Assembly: GCA_020723505.1 (NCBI GenBank)
Contig: DYIT01000001.1
Span: 72,530-136,529 of the forward strand
Direction of reading: 5' to 3'
Source of the DNA: Candidatus Kuenenia stuttgartensis
GTDB taxonomy: Bacteria > Planctomycetota > JAKEIC01 > DYIT01
Length of the DNA stretch: 64,000 nt
Shown piece after piece: positions 21,200-29,768 of this stretch (the first letter of the stretch is position 1; every line of letters starts with the position of its first letter). The position numbers and the translations under genes were made by a program. Below the pieces are notes generated by a model. It did not search any database and was not told the origin of the DNA. It saw nothing but the letters and a program-made list of their open reading frames with translations.

Positions 21200-24100
21200 T
21201 CATATGCGTATCCGGAGTCTCTGTTCCGTGCGGGACAGCGCAGGGAGCCATGCAAGCCGGCCGCCGTAATAGTGGCTTACGCTGTCCGAGGGAAACGCGG
21301 TTCGGCTGGATGCTCTCGAAAGCAGCGGAGCGCCCGGCCAGCACCCGCCGCGGCAGACCCTGAACGAGGCGTTCTCGTCGCCGGGCGGATTCAGACAGCC
21401 CTCGCGCGCGTTACCCGCCATGCCCCTTGCGCCGAAAGGCGACTCGTCCACTGGGAAGGAACCCACCGGGCTTGGCCGGATGCCGCCCGCATGCGAGGTC
21501 GAATTGTTGCAGAACGTCCCGTCCATGTGGTCGCCCCAGGGATAGATTCTGGAGTCCACGCCCCTGGCCGCCTTCTCCCACTGGACCTCGTGCGGAAGCA
21601 TGAAGAGCCTGCCTGATTCCTTGGTGCGCCAGGACGCGTATGCCGCGAGATCCTCCCATGAAATCCCGAACACCGGCCAGTCGGGATCCCACCAGACCGG
21701 GCTCATCTCCAGCTTCCCCGCCTGCCGCTTCCAATCCTGATTCTCCTGATCCCGCTTCCTTGCTTCGCCTGCATACGCCGGCAAGGGCTTCGCAGGGCTG
21801 GCCGCGGGAGACTGATTCACCTGATTCGAGGCGGAAACCTCCAGGATCCACTTCTCCGTGGGGATGTGGAATCGGCCTTCGGAATCCCTCGGCCAGTAGA
21901 AGCCGGCAGTCGGAACCTTCCTGGGAACGCGTTTCTCCGCCCCGGCAGCTGTGTTCAAGAAATGAAGGTACTCGCTGCACGTGACCGGGAACTTCGAGAT
22001 GAAGAAATCATCAGTCCACCTGTACGCCGCGGGAAGCGAATACGGATTGTTCCTGTCCCCCTGGTATGCGAATCCCCCGCCATGCACCTGCACGAATCCA
22101 CCGGGGATTTCCTCCTCGCGGTACAGCGTGACCGTCAGCCGCTCCTCCGCAAGCCTGCCGATGTTCACGACCGCGCGAATGGGGGCGTACTCGTGCTCAG
22201 TGCAAGGGTGGAGGGTGGAGGTTCGAGGGTCGAGCGAACTCGCTTCTTCAGGCATTTTGCTTCCACTCTTCCACACGTCATCCTTCACCCTCTCCTTATG
22301 CTCCACCCCGGACCCTTTGCCCTTTACCCTGTCTTCCTTGCCGTATGCGACGACGATTAGGTACGACCCCATTGGAAGCCTGAACTTGGGGATGGGGGTC
22401 TTGCCGAGATAGAGGCCGTCGGAGGGCCGGAAGGGCGAGCCGGTGTCGTACAGGCGGTCGAGAACTTGGGGTGGGAGGGTGGAAGGGTGGAAGGGGGGAA
22501 GGGAGGAAGGGGAATCAGGCAATGAAGGCAGTATTGGCAGAAGAATCCTTCCCCGCTCTTCGAACCTGAAGAGCCACACGTCCGCGCCGGCAAGGGGCTG
22601 CGTCTTGCATTCAGTCCCGTGGACCTTGAGGTGCAGCGGCTCCTCCGGATTGGTCCCGGCCGGCTCTTCCGCGATTTTGCTTTTTGCCGCGCGGCGGGAG
22701 CCCATCACTCCGCGGCTGGAAGGGTCCAGGGTCGAGGGGGGAGGGTTCGGCGAGCAGGAGCCTGCGTCTCCTTCCGCAGCCCGCGTACTCCTACCCTCCC
22801 ACCCTTCACCCTTCACCCTTTCCCCTGCCAGCTCGTCCGGAGCGACAAAGCGCCCTTCCGTCAGGCATCGGCAGGGGAAGTGCCTAGTCAAGATTGCCAG
22901 CGTCCCGTCCCCCTTGAGGCGCATGTCGAACGATCCGTCGTTGTATTCCCGGACGAGGTTCTCGCAGAAGAGCATCTCCTTCCTGTTGCCCTTCTCCTCC
23001 TCGAAAAGGAACTGCCGCCAGTACATCTCGGCAAGGGCCGTCCGGGCTTCGGCGTTACCCCTGTCGAATTCGAGCGCCGCCTGCAGCGTTCTTCCTGCCT
23101 TCGAATAGACGCGGACCGATTCGTCCGAAAGATTCTGGAACCGGGCTTCGATGTCCCACAGCTCCTTCTTGCGCTCGACCGGCCAGTGCTGCCTGACCTC
23201 GGCCTGTTTTTCCATGATGCGCAGCTCGAGGTCGTTCAGCTCTTCCCTGATGCGATCGAGCTCCGCGATGAGCGCCCTGCCTTCAGCTATCTTCTCCGAC
23301 GCCTTGCCGCGGTCCCGTTCCCGTTCCCTCTCCCCCTCGAGGAATCTTCCAATCCCCGCATTCAGCTCGCGCACCGACTGGAACCGGTCCTCCTTGCGCC
23401 TCGACATGGCCTTGAGCACCATCGCATCGAGCTCTGCAGGAACCGGATGGGGCGGGAGGTCCTCGGGGGCAGGGTGGAGGGTGGAGGGTGGAGGATTCAC
23501 CGGGAGGGATTCGATTTCTGCCGCCTGCACCTCATGCGGCTCGACCCTCGACCCTTCAACCTTCACCCTTTCGGAGTCTGCGCGGGCCTGCCTGATCTCC
23601 TCCACGCGCCTCGAAGGCGGAACCAGGCATCCGGAAAGCACCTTGTCGATCACGCTCAGGACGCTGCTGCCCTCGAACGGCGCCCTGAGGGTCAGAATCT
23701 GGTACAGGATTGCGCCGAGCGAGTAGACGTCGCTGCGCTCATCAATCTCCTTGAGCTTGCCGTCCGCCTGCTCGGGCGGCATGTAGGACGGACTGCCCAC
23801 GATGTCGCTCTCCCACGTCGCGTCCGTGTCGTCCGCGTCCCATGCTCCGGCAGCCCTTGAGCGCATCCGCGGGGCCTCCATCATCCCCTTCCGGCCTGCA
23901 AGGCCCCAGTCGACCACGAACACCTCGCCGTAGTTCCCGACCATCACGTTGGAGGGCTTCAGGTCCCTGTGGATGATGCCGTGGTCGTGAGCGAACTCGA
24001 TTGCGTTGCAGATGCCCTGGAAGATCCCGAGAAGCCTAGGCATGGTGAACGCGGCGATGGATTCCGCATCCCCGTTCCGGATTGAAAGCAGAATCTGGCC

Positions 24101-24757
24101 GAGGTTCCTTCCCTCGATTTTCGCCATGGTGAAGTATGGCGTGTCCACCCCCTGGTCCTTGAGGATGCCGATGTCGTAGACCGGGACTATGTTGGGGTGG
24201 GGCAGCCTGCCTGCTATGCGGCCTTCGGCGAGAAACGGCTCCGCGTCGCCCCCGGCGTTCTCGGGAAGCATCATCTTCACAGCCACTTCCCTGCCGAAGT
24301 CCGTGTCCACGGCCTCGACCACGCGGCTTATGCCTCCCCTCCCGAGCTCCCCGCGAAACACGTACTTGTCCTTCTGCCCCCGCCTCAGCTTCGTGGTTCC
24401 CGCCTTGGATCTCCGCTGGGACTTGCTCCTCGACTTGAGCTCGGACCTGTCCATGGGTCCGCCCGTCGCGGGCCCGCCGAAGCATGCGAGCACCTCTGAT
24501 CGGATCGAATCCCCAACGGGAAGGGTGGAAGTCGCGGTTCCTGCATTGCCGCCGCTCTTCGCGATAATCTCGGCCGACAGGAGCATGAGCGCCTTGAACG
24601 CCTGCTTGTTGATGCTCCCCTTCTCGACCAGGATCTCGGCAAGCGCCCTGCCTGGGGACGACATCAGAACGTCGATGGATCCCCGCAGGTCCTCAATCGA
24701 TACTAGCCCGAGCTGGCGCCCGAGCATTGCCACGAGCATGTCGGTCTGGGATGACAT
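21200..24757 (-). CDS. Large Ser/Thr protein kinase with C-terminal FGE-sulfatase domain and several repeat-derived in-frame insertions
   Basis: HRDLKPSNVMV, VVDWGLAG, GSPSYMPPEQADGK; C-terminal FGE domain (WGDHMDGTFCNN..., GMAGNAREG); likely start MSSQTDMLVA at 24757 (ORF track starts at 25057). Confidence 0.85.
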   Translation of the reverse strand: MSSQTDMLVAMLGRQLGLVSIEDLRGSIDVLMSSPGRALAEILVEKGSINKQAFKALMLLSAEIIAKSGGNAGTATSTLPVGDSIRSEVLACFGGPATGGPMDRSELKSRSKSQRRSKAGTTKLRRGQKDKYVFRGELGRGGISRVVEAVDTDFGREVAVKMMLPENAGGDAEPFLAEGRIAGRLPHPNIVPVYDIGILKDQGVDTPYFTMAKIEGRNLGQILLSIRNGDAESIAAFTMPRLLGIFQGICNAIEFAHDHGIIHRDLKPSNVMVGNYGEVFVVDWGLAGRKGMMEAPRMRSRAAGAWDADDTDATWESDIVGSPSYMPPEQADGKLKEIDERSDVYSLGAILYQILTLRAPFEGSSVLSVIDKVLSGCLVPPSRRVEEIRQARADSERVKVEGSRVEPHEVQAAEIESLPVNPPPSTLHPAPEDLPPHPVPAELDAMVLKAMSRRKEDRFQSVRELNAGIGRFLEGERERERDRGKASEKIAEGRALIAELDRIREELNDLELRIMEKQAEVRQHWPVERKKELWDIEARFQNLSDESVRVYSKAGRTLQAALEFDRGNAEARTALAEMYWRQFLFEEEKGNRKEMLFCENLVREYNDGSFDMRLKGDGTLAILTRHFPCRCLTEGRFVAPDELAGERVKGEGWEGRSTRAAEGDAGSCSPNPPPSTLDPSSRGVMGSRRAAKSKIAEEPAGTNPEEPLHLKVHGTECKTQPLAGADVWLFRFEERGRILLPILPSLPDSPSSLPPFHPSTLPPQVLDRLYDTGSPFRPSDGLYLGKTPIPKFRLPMGSYLIVVAYGKEDRVKGKGSGVEHKERVKDDVWKSGSKMPEEASSLDPRTSTLHPCTEHEYAPIRAVVNIGRLAEERLTVTLYREEEIPGGFVQVHGGGFAYQGDRNNPYSLPAAYRWTDDFFISKFPVTCSEYLHFLNTAAGAEKRVPRKVPTAGFYWPRDSEGRFHIPTEKWILEVSASNQVNQSPAASPAKPLPAYAGEARKRDQENQDWKRQAGKLEMSPVWWDPDWPVFGISWEDLAAYASWRTKESGRLFMLPHEVQWEKAARGVDSRIYPWGDHMDGTFCNNSTSHAGGIRPSPVGSFPVDESPFGARGMAGNAREGCLNPPGDENASFRVCRGGCWPGAPLLSRASSRTAFPSDSVSHYYGGRLAWLPALSRTEQRLRIRI
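21733..21829. repeat. Intragenic AATCAGGTG-type repeat insertion encoding NQVNQSPAAS...RDQENQDW
   Basis: On the coding strand GAATCAGGTGAATCAG ... GATCAGGAGAATCAGGATTGG, related to the intergenic copy at 16011-16063. Confidence 0.6.
22203..22332. repeat. Intragenic heptamer hairpin insertion (copy C)
   Basis: GGGTGGA/GGGTGGA/GGTTCGA/GGGTCGA ... ACCCTTT/GCCCTTT/ACCCTGT. Confidence 0.7.
22467..22513. repeat. Intragenic G-rich heptamer tract (copy D)
   Basis: GGGGTGGGAGGGTGGAAGGGTGGAAGGGGGGAAGGGAGGAAGGGG, encodes SLPPFHPSTLPPQ. Confidence 0.6.
22716..22825. repeat. Intragenic heptamer hairpin insertion (copy B)
   Basis: GGGTCCA/GGGTCGA/GGGGGGA/GGGTTCG ... ACCCTTC/ACCCTTC/ACCCTTT. Confidence 0.7.
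23470..23575. repeat. Intragenic heptamer hairpin insertion (copy A)
   Basis: Exact GGGTGGA x3 (23473-23493), then CCCTCGACCCTTCAACCTTCACCCTTTC (23546-23573). Confidence 0.75.
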
Positions 24758-24933
24758 CGGGTGGATTATAACAGGCTGGAACAGCCTCTGCATAACCCGG
24801 ACGAACCGGAACCCATCGCTGAAAAGCCATGCGCGGGGCGGGTCGGGCCGGCAACCGGCAGGGGAGTCGTGGGGTCTGGGAAGGACTTGCGAGACGGAAC
24901 TGCCGCGCTTCCCGGTTGCGGTTGTCATGTCGT

Positions 24934-24973
24934 ATCCCACACGAAGCTTGTTGCTTCCCGCTTCGTGTGGGAT
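24934..24973. repeat. Perfect 14-bp inverted repeat, CACACGAAGC family
   Basis: ATCCCACACGAAGC-N12-GCTTCGTGTGGGAT. Confidence 0.85.
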
Positions 24974-25405
24974 TCGTGTACGTGTACGAAAATGTAGACG
25001 GGAACGGCAATACCCCTCACCCTTACCCTCTCCCCAAGGGCTGGTCTTTACCCACAAGTATCAAGTTTGATGCGGGTTTTATGCAACATCAGGCTGCAGC
25101 CGCCTCACGTGTCGAAGACCCGCCGAGCCCACGACCATCTGTTTAGGCGAAGGCGGGTCGGGGCGAAGATCACGGCAGCTGAGTGCCGTTGCCGCAGCAG
25201 GGTGCCCCGGCTCAAGCGATGTCGCTCATCGCAATCCCGCTCATCCCCGTGACTCCGAGGCTGCGCGAGATAGAATAGGCAGCGAAGCGTATGCGGCATG
25301 CAGGGGCCGATGATGATTTCAGAACGCGCCGAAGGAATGCATCCGGAACACGACCCGGGCAATCCCGGACCCGGGAGGGATTCGGTTTCAGGCCCGTCCC
25401 GGTCC

Positions 25406-26560
25406 ATGGAGCGAATAGGGGCCGCCGTCATTGGCGGAGGCGCGGTAGGGTGCGCGATTCTGTATGAGCTCGCGAAAGCCGGATTCCGCGACCTCTTCCT
25501 TTTCGAAAAGCTCCCGCGCCTTGGCGAAGTCCAGTCCGGCAGGAACTCCGGAGTCGTGCATGCGGGCATCTATTACCGGACAGGATCGGCCAAGGCGGCC
25601 CTCTGCGTCGAGGGCAATCCGCTCATGTACGAGTTCTGCCGCGTGAACGGCGTGCCGGTCGAAAACACCGGGAAACTCGTGGTGGCCTCTTCGGAAGACG
25701 AGATCGGGAAGCTCGAGCAGGTCCATGCCCAGGCGGCGGCGAACGGGGTTCCGGGCGTCGAGATGCTGACCAGCGCGCAAATCAGGCGTCTCGAGCCCTG
25801 CGTCGAAGCCCCTGCCGCCCTGTTCTGCCCCACCACCGGCATCGTGGATGCGGCAGGGCTCGTCAAGGCTCTCGCGAGGCTCGCACGAGACCGCGGCGCT
25901 TCCATCCTGACCGGCCGGGAGGTGACTGCGATTTCGCCCCTGGCCGGCGGCTCGTTCGAGGTCACTTGCCGGTGCAACGGCGTCGATGAGACGTTCGAAG
26001 CCGAAATCGTCGTGAACTCCGCCGGGCTCTATTCCGACGAGATCGCCCGGATGGTGAATCCCTCCTTTGGCGCCCGAATCGCCCCGCTGCGAGGCGAATA
26101 TTACAAGTTCAACCGCCTGCGCAGGAAGGAAATCATGCTCAACCGGATGAACGTATATCCTGTTCCCGGAACGGTCGACGTCGGCGGAAGAAAAGTCGGG
26201 GTCGTAGGAGTGCACCTGACGCCCACGTTCGGGTATTCGGAAGGCCGACCATGCGCCCTGGGCGACGTCGTCACGGTGGGGCCCGAGTTCGTATCCGTCG
26301 AGGACAGGAACGACTTCGAGAGCGGCCGCCTCGGCCCCGATCTCTTCCACGCGCGCGCGAAACGCTTCTTCCCCGGGCTCCGCCTGTCCGACCTCGAGAT
26401 CGATTTCGCGGGCATAATGGCGAATCTCGAGTCGGGAACGGACTTCATCATCGAGCGCGACGCGCGGCACCCATGCTGCATCCATCTCGTCGGAATCGAC
26501 TCCCCCGGCCTCACGTCCTCGCTCGCGATTGCAAGGAAGGTCGCAGATATGCTCCGGTGA
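25406..26560 (+). CDS. lhgO: FAD-dependent oxidoreductase, L-2-hydroxyglutarate oxidase-like
   Basis: IGAAVIGGGAVGCAILYELAKAG Rossmann motif; SGRNSGVVHAGIYY; C-terminal GIDSPGLTSSLAIA; ORF track starts at 25298. Confidence 0.82.
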   Translation: MERIGAAVIGGGAVGCAILYELAKAGFRDLFLFEKLPRLGEVQSGRNSGVVHAGIYYRTGSAKAALCVEGNPLMYEFCRVNGVPVENTGKLVVASSEDEIGKLEQVHAQAAANGVPGVEMLTSAQIRRLEPCVEAPAALFCPTTGIVDAAGLVKALARLARDRGASILTGREVTAISPLAGGSFEVTCRCNGVDETFEAEIVVNSAGLYSDEIARMVNPSFGARIAPLRGEYYKFNRLRRKEIMLNRMNVYPVPGTVDVGGRKVGVVGVHLTPTFGYSEGRPCALGDVVTVGPEFVSVEDRNDFESGRLGPDLFHARAKRFFPGLRLSDLEIDFAGIMANLESGTDFIIERDARHPCCIHLVGIDSPGLTSSLAIARKVADMLR

Positions 26561-26970
26561 GGAATCAGAGGGGATTGGCCGGAACCTGCGTGATGATTTT
26601 TGCTTATGAGCAAATTTTCTTGCGATTTATTTTGCTTTGAAGCAAAGATAGATCCTTCCCTGCGCTACTTCCGGGAACGACTCCACATTCCTTGGGCATA
26701 CCAGGCCGTTCTTGACGGCAATCGCGACTTCGAGCAGGAGGGAATCCGCAGCCTTCCGGCTTCGCGGTTCCTGGACGCGCTCGCCTGAAGGATGTTATTC
26801 TTCCTGAAACGCGCGAATATTGAATCCGGACCGGGACGTCGGCTGTATATAACCCGGACGAGCCGGAACCCCGGTCCGGTTCCGCCCGTCGGGGCATGTT
26901 GAACCCCTATGGCCGGGATTGTTTTTTCGTTGCGAACAAATTCGAGAGAACAACGTAACGTCTTGCATCG

Positions 26971-27026
26971 TTGAAGTTTGGGATTTGGGTTTTCGTTGGG
27001 ATTTGGATTTTGGGATTTGAGATTTT
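26971..27026. repeat. T/G-rich degenerate heptamer repeat upstream of the 27084 CDS
   Basis: TTTGGGATTTGGGTTTTCGTTGGGATTTGGATTTTGGGATTTGAGATTTT; GGGATTT/GGATTTT/GGGATTT/GAGATTT period 7. Confidence 0.7.
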
Positions 27027-27083
27027 CACATATTCTGCGCTTGTCAGTATGCAGTTCTGCGGTCCGTTTTGGAGGCCCGGGCA

Positions 27084-27956
27084 ATGAAGGATTTCCTCAT
27101 CTACGCGAACACGCTGCTTCTCCTGGCGGGGCTGGCTGCCGGAGGGATTCTCTACGTGAAGGGAGGATCGGCGAGGGAGGAAACGATGAAGCCCGCTGCC
27201 GAAATCCAGTCCCAGCCGCCGCGGGATTCCGCGGACCGCATGGACGCCGTCATGCACAGGCTCGACTCGATTGAGACCAGGCTCGGGGAGATAGCGCAAA
27301 TCGCAAAGCCCTCTGGATCGGCCGGCGGCGCAGCGGCTCCCGGGCCGGGATCAGACGGGCCGGGGAAGCCCGAAGGCCAGGACGCGTCCAAGGCTGACCC
27401 CGGCGCCGCGCCGGAAGCCGGCCGGTCCGGGATGAGCCTGCCGAGGGACGAAATAAAGAAGATCGTCAGGGAGGCAATCCGCGACGAGGAGGAGGAGAGG
27501 GCGAGGAAAGCCGAGATCGAAAAAGAAGGCGAGGGCAAGGAGCAGCGCAAGCCCAAGAAGACGATTTCCGAGGTGGCCAAGGAACTCGGCCTGAGCCTTG
27601 AGCAGGAGCAGAAGCTGCAGGACCTCCACCGCGACATGTCGAACGATCTCATGAAGGTCCTTTTCGAAGTGCCGGACGACCAGGGGCTGCCGCAGCTCAG
27701 GGCGCAGCTCAAGGAGGCCGAACACAATCCGGAGGTGAAGCAGCAGCTCGCCGAGAAGCTCGTATACAACTGGACGATATCGCAGACCAAGGTGACCGCG
27801 GTGGTGCTCAAGGCCTACACGAGGGTCGCGTCGTTCCTGAAGCCCGACCAGGTCAAGGCCATAGACAAGTACGACCTCCAGGCCGACAAGCCGGAGTGGC
27901 CCGACATCGAGAAGATGTTCTTCCCCAAGCCCGAGGAGAAGAAGGAGGGGGAATAG
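27084..27956 (+). CDS. Membrane-anchored coiled-coil protein of unknown function
   Basis: N-terminal TM helix, charged coiled-coil region; RBS GGAGG at 27071-27075 and ATG 27084 (ORF track starts at 27069). Confidence 0.65.
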   Translation: MKDFLIYANTLLLLAGLAAGGILYVKGGSAREETMKPAAEIQSQPPRDSADRMDAVMHRLDSIETRLGEIAQIAKPSGSAGGAAAPGPGSDGPGKPEGQDASKADPGAAPEAGRSGMSLPRDEIKKIVREAIRDEEEERARKAEIEKEGEGKEQRKPKKTISEVAKELGLSLEQEQKLQDLHRDMSNDLMKVLFEVPDDQGLPQLRAQLKEAEHNPEVKQQLAEKLVYNWTISQTKVTAVVLKAYTRVASFLKPDQVKAIDKYDLQADKPEWPDIEKMFFPKPEEKKEGE

Positions 27957-28086
27957 GCGGACCGTGGGCCGTCAGCGAAGGGGCGAAGAGCGAACGTGAA
28001 CCGTAAACCGTTAACAGTAATAGCCGCCGCAGAGTCGAGGGTCGCAGGTATACCCTAGGCCGTGGGTAAGTAGACACGTTGCGCGC

Positions 28087-28115
28087 CGTCATTCCGGCAA
28101 AAGCCGGAATCCAGG
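28087..28115. repeat. Dispersed palindrome CGTCATTCCGGCAAAAGCCGGAATCCAGG
   Basis: Third copy of the palindrome seen at 18040 and 19831. Confidence 0.8.
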
Positions 28116-28145
28116 ACCACGCGCCATCAAAGACTCTGCGACATG

Positions 28146-28233
28146 CCCGCCCCGCCTTCGCCGGATAATCCGGAGTCCGCGGAGCGAAGCCCGCCGTAGC
28201 CTCAGCGTTGCTTCAAGGCGAAGGCAGGGCGGG
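28146..28233. repeat. 17-bp imperfect inverted repeat (16/17)
   Basis: CCCGCCCCGCCTTCGCC (28146-28162) versus GGCGAAGGCAGGGCGGG (28217-28233). Confidence 0.75.
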
Positions 28234-28355
28234 TGTTACTCCGTTCCTTCCCCGGAGATCGAGACGAAGGCGGGTGGACCGGGGCTTGTGTGGGAGGCGG
28301 ATGTTCCGGGCGCCCATCCCTGTACCGCCCGGAACTCCGCCGATAGATAGCTCCC

Positions 28356-29633
28356 CTATTTCCCCTGCTGTCTTTCCCATGAGCAGCCGTCGCCCTTGCA
28401 CGAGGGGCATTTGCCCTTGTTGTCCTTGCAGGCCGGGCAGTCGGCGTCGCCCTTCTTGCCAGTGCCGCCGCAGACGGCGCATGAGCATGAGCCCTTGCAG
28501 GCCCAGCAGCCGTAGCCGCGGTCGTCGATCTTCCACGTGCCGTCGGCCTGTTTCGCGAGCTTGAAGAACCTGCTGTCCGTGCGCTCCTTGCCTGTGCGGT
28601 CAATCCGGGTCTCGGCGCAGCACACGATTGCCGAATCGCCCTCGGCTTTCACTTCCTTCACGTCCTGCTTCAGGCCGTCCTTCTCCTTTATATATCTCGC
28701 GCTTCCCTCCTTGACGGCCTTGTCCAGCGTCTCAGCCGTGGCCTTGACGAAGTAGGAGCTCACCATCTTCTTCACGAGCGCAGTCAGCTCCCTGGCAGCG
28801 GCCGTGTTCCTCAAGTCGCGCTGCTCCTTGATGCTCAGGAAGGTCTTCACCGTGTTCGCAGAAGCCGTCAGATCGGAGTATGCGTCGGCTTTGCGGTCGA
28901 CCTCGAGGAGGAATCCGCCGGCTTCGAACTCGTCCTGGCGCTTCCATCCCTCGCCCTTGCAGGTCATGCACTTGCCCTGCGTCTTCTTGCACTGCCAGCA
29001 GTCTTCCGGCTGCTTCTTGCCCGTGCCTCCGCAGGCCCCGCATTCGGTCTCGCCCGTCTTGCCCGTTCCCTTGCATCCGGGGCAGTCCTTCGCGGCGGTC
29101 TTCCCCGTGCCGCCGCAGTTCTCGCACTTGCCCGTACCGTTGCAGGAGCGGCAGCTCAGGAACCACTTCTGGATTCTCCACTCGCCGCCTTCGTTCGCGA
29201 AAACGCACCTGTGCCTGCGCGTCTCCTCGACCTGCTTCGTCACGGGCTCGCCGCCCTTATCCACGTCCTTCTTCGTCCTCGTCACCGCTTGGGTCCCGTA
29301 GATGACGACCGTCCCGCCCTCGCTGGCCTCCTCCTTCTCGAAGCTTATCTTCCCCTCCTTGTCCAGGTCGCGGGCGAAATCGAACTTCTTGTCCCTCTCC
29401 TTCAGGAAATCGACGTAGGACTGAGTGAAGACCACGGCGTACACGTCCGAGTCCCTCGCGCTGAGGAGGCCCTTGAGCTTCTCGTCGACCCGGCTCTTCA
29501 TGTCGAAGGCGCCGGCCGCGAAGCTCTCGAACGCGGCTTTGGCGGACGACAGGTCCGCCTTGGGGGTATCCTGGCCCAGTGTCGCGCCCGACGCGACCGC
29601 CAGGAAGATGCAAATCAGCATGAAACGCTTCAT
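28356..29633 (-). CDS. Secreted protein with two domain plus DnaJ-type CxxCxGxG zinc-finger units
   Basis: Signal peptide MKRFMLICIFLAVASGATLGQ; CRSCNGTGKCENCGGTGK...CPGCKGTGK...CGACGGTGK and CWACKGSCSCAVCGGTGKKGDADCPAC; likely start 29633. Confidence 0.75.
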   Translation of the reverse strand: MKRFMLICIFLAVASGATLGQDTPKADLSSAKAAFESFAAGAFDMKSRVDEKLKGLLSARDSDVYAVVFTQSYVDFLKERDKKFDFARDLDKEGKISFEKEEASEGGTVVIYGTQAVTRTKKDVDKGGEPVTKQVEETRRHRCVFANEGGEWRIQKWFLSCRSCNGTGKCENCGGTGKTAAKDCPGCKGTGKTGETECGACGGTGKKQPEDCWQCKKTQGKCMTCKGEGWKRQDEFEAGGFLLEVDRKADAYSDLTASANTVKTFLSIKEQRDLRNTAAARELTALVKKMVSSYFVKATAETLDKAVKEGSARYIKEKDGLKQDVKEVKAEGDSAIVCCAETRIDRTGKERTDSRFFKLAKQADGTWKIDDRGYGCWACKGSCSCAVCGGTGKKGDADCPACKDNKGKCPSCKGDGCSWERQQGK

Positions 29634-29735
29634 CGGAATTCCTCCAGAAATCGGAAAACAGGGGGATGTTACGCTTTTCGCCGGGCGAATCAATATGCCG
29701 CATGACACGGACAATCCGGGACTGGTTCCATTGAA

Positions 29736-29768
29736 GGGTGGAGGGTACAGGGTTGAGGGTGGAGGGGG
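29736..29768. repeat. Intergenic heptamer array, G-quadruplex-compatible
   Basis: GGGTGGA/GGGTACA/GGGTTGA/GGGTGGA/GGGGG, exact period 7; followed by ACCGTCA/ACCGTCA/GCCGCAG and CTGTACCCT, which pairs with AGGGTACAG. Confidence 0.85.

Noticed and set aside
22619-23860. 413-aa plus-strand ORF over the second kinase
   Set aside because: Antisense shadow ORF; low-complexity composition follows the repeats and codon bias of the opposite strand.
25011-25045. CCCCTCACCCTTACCCTCTCCCCAAGGG as a new element
   Set aside because: Very similar CCCTCACCCTAACCCTCTCCCC strings are common intergenic repeats in many bacteria; not counted as novel by itself.
26598-26648. Two short TTTGCT...AGCAAA hairpins as terminators or regulatory RNA
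   Set aside because: Short stems in AT-rich sequence without a clear U-tract at the right position; could be chance.
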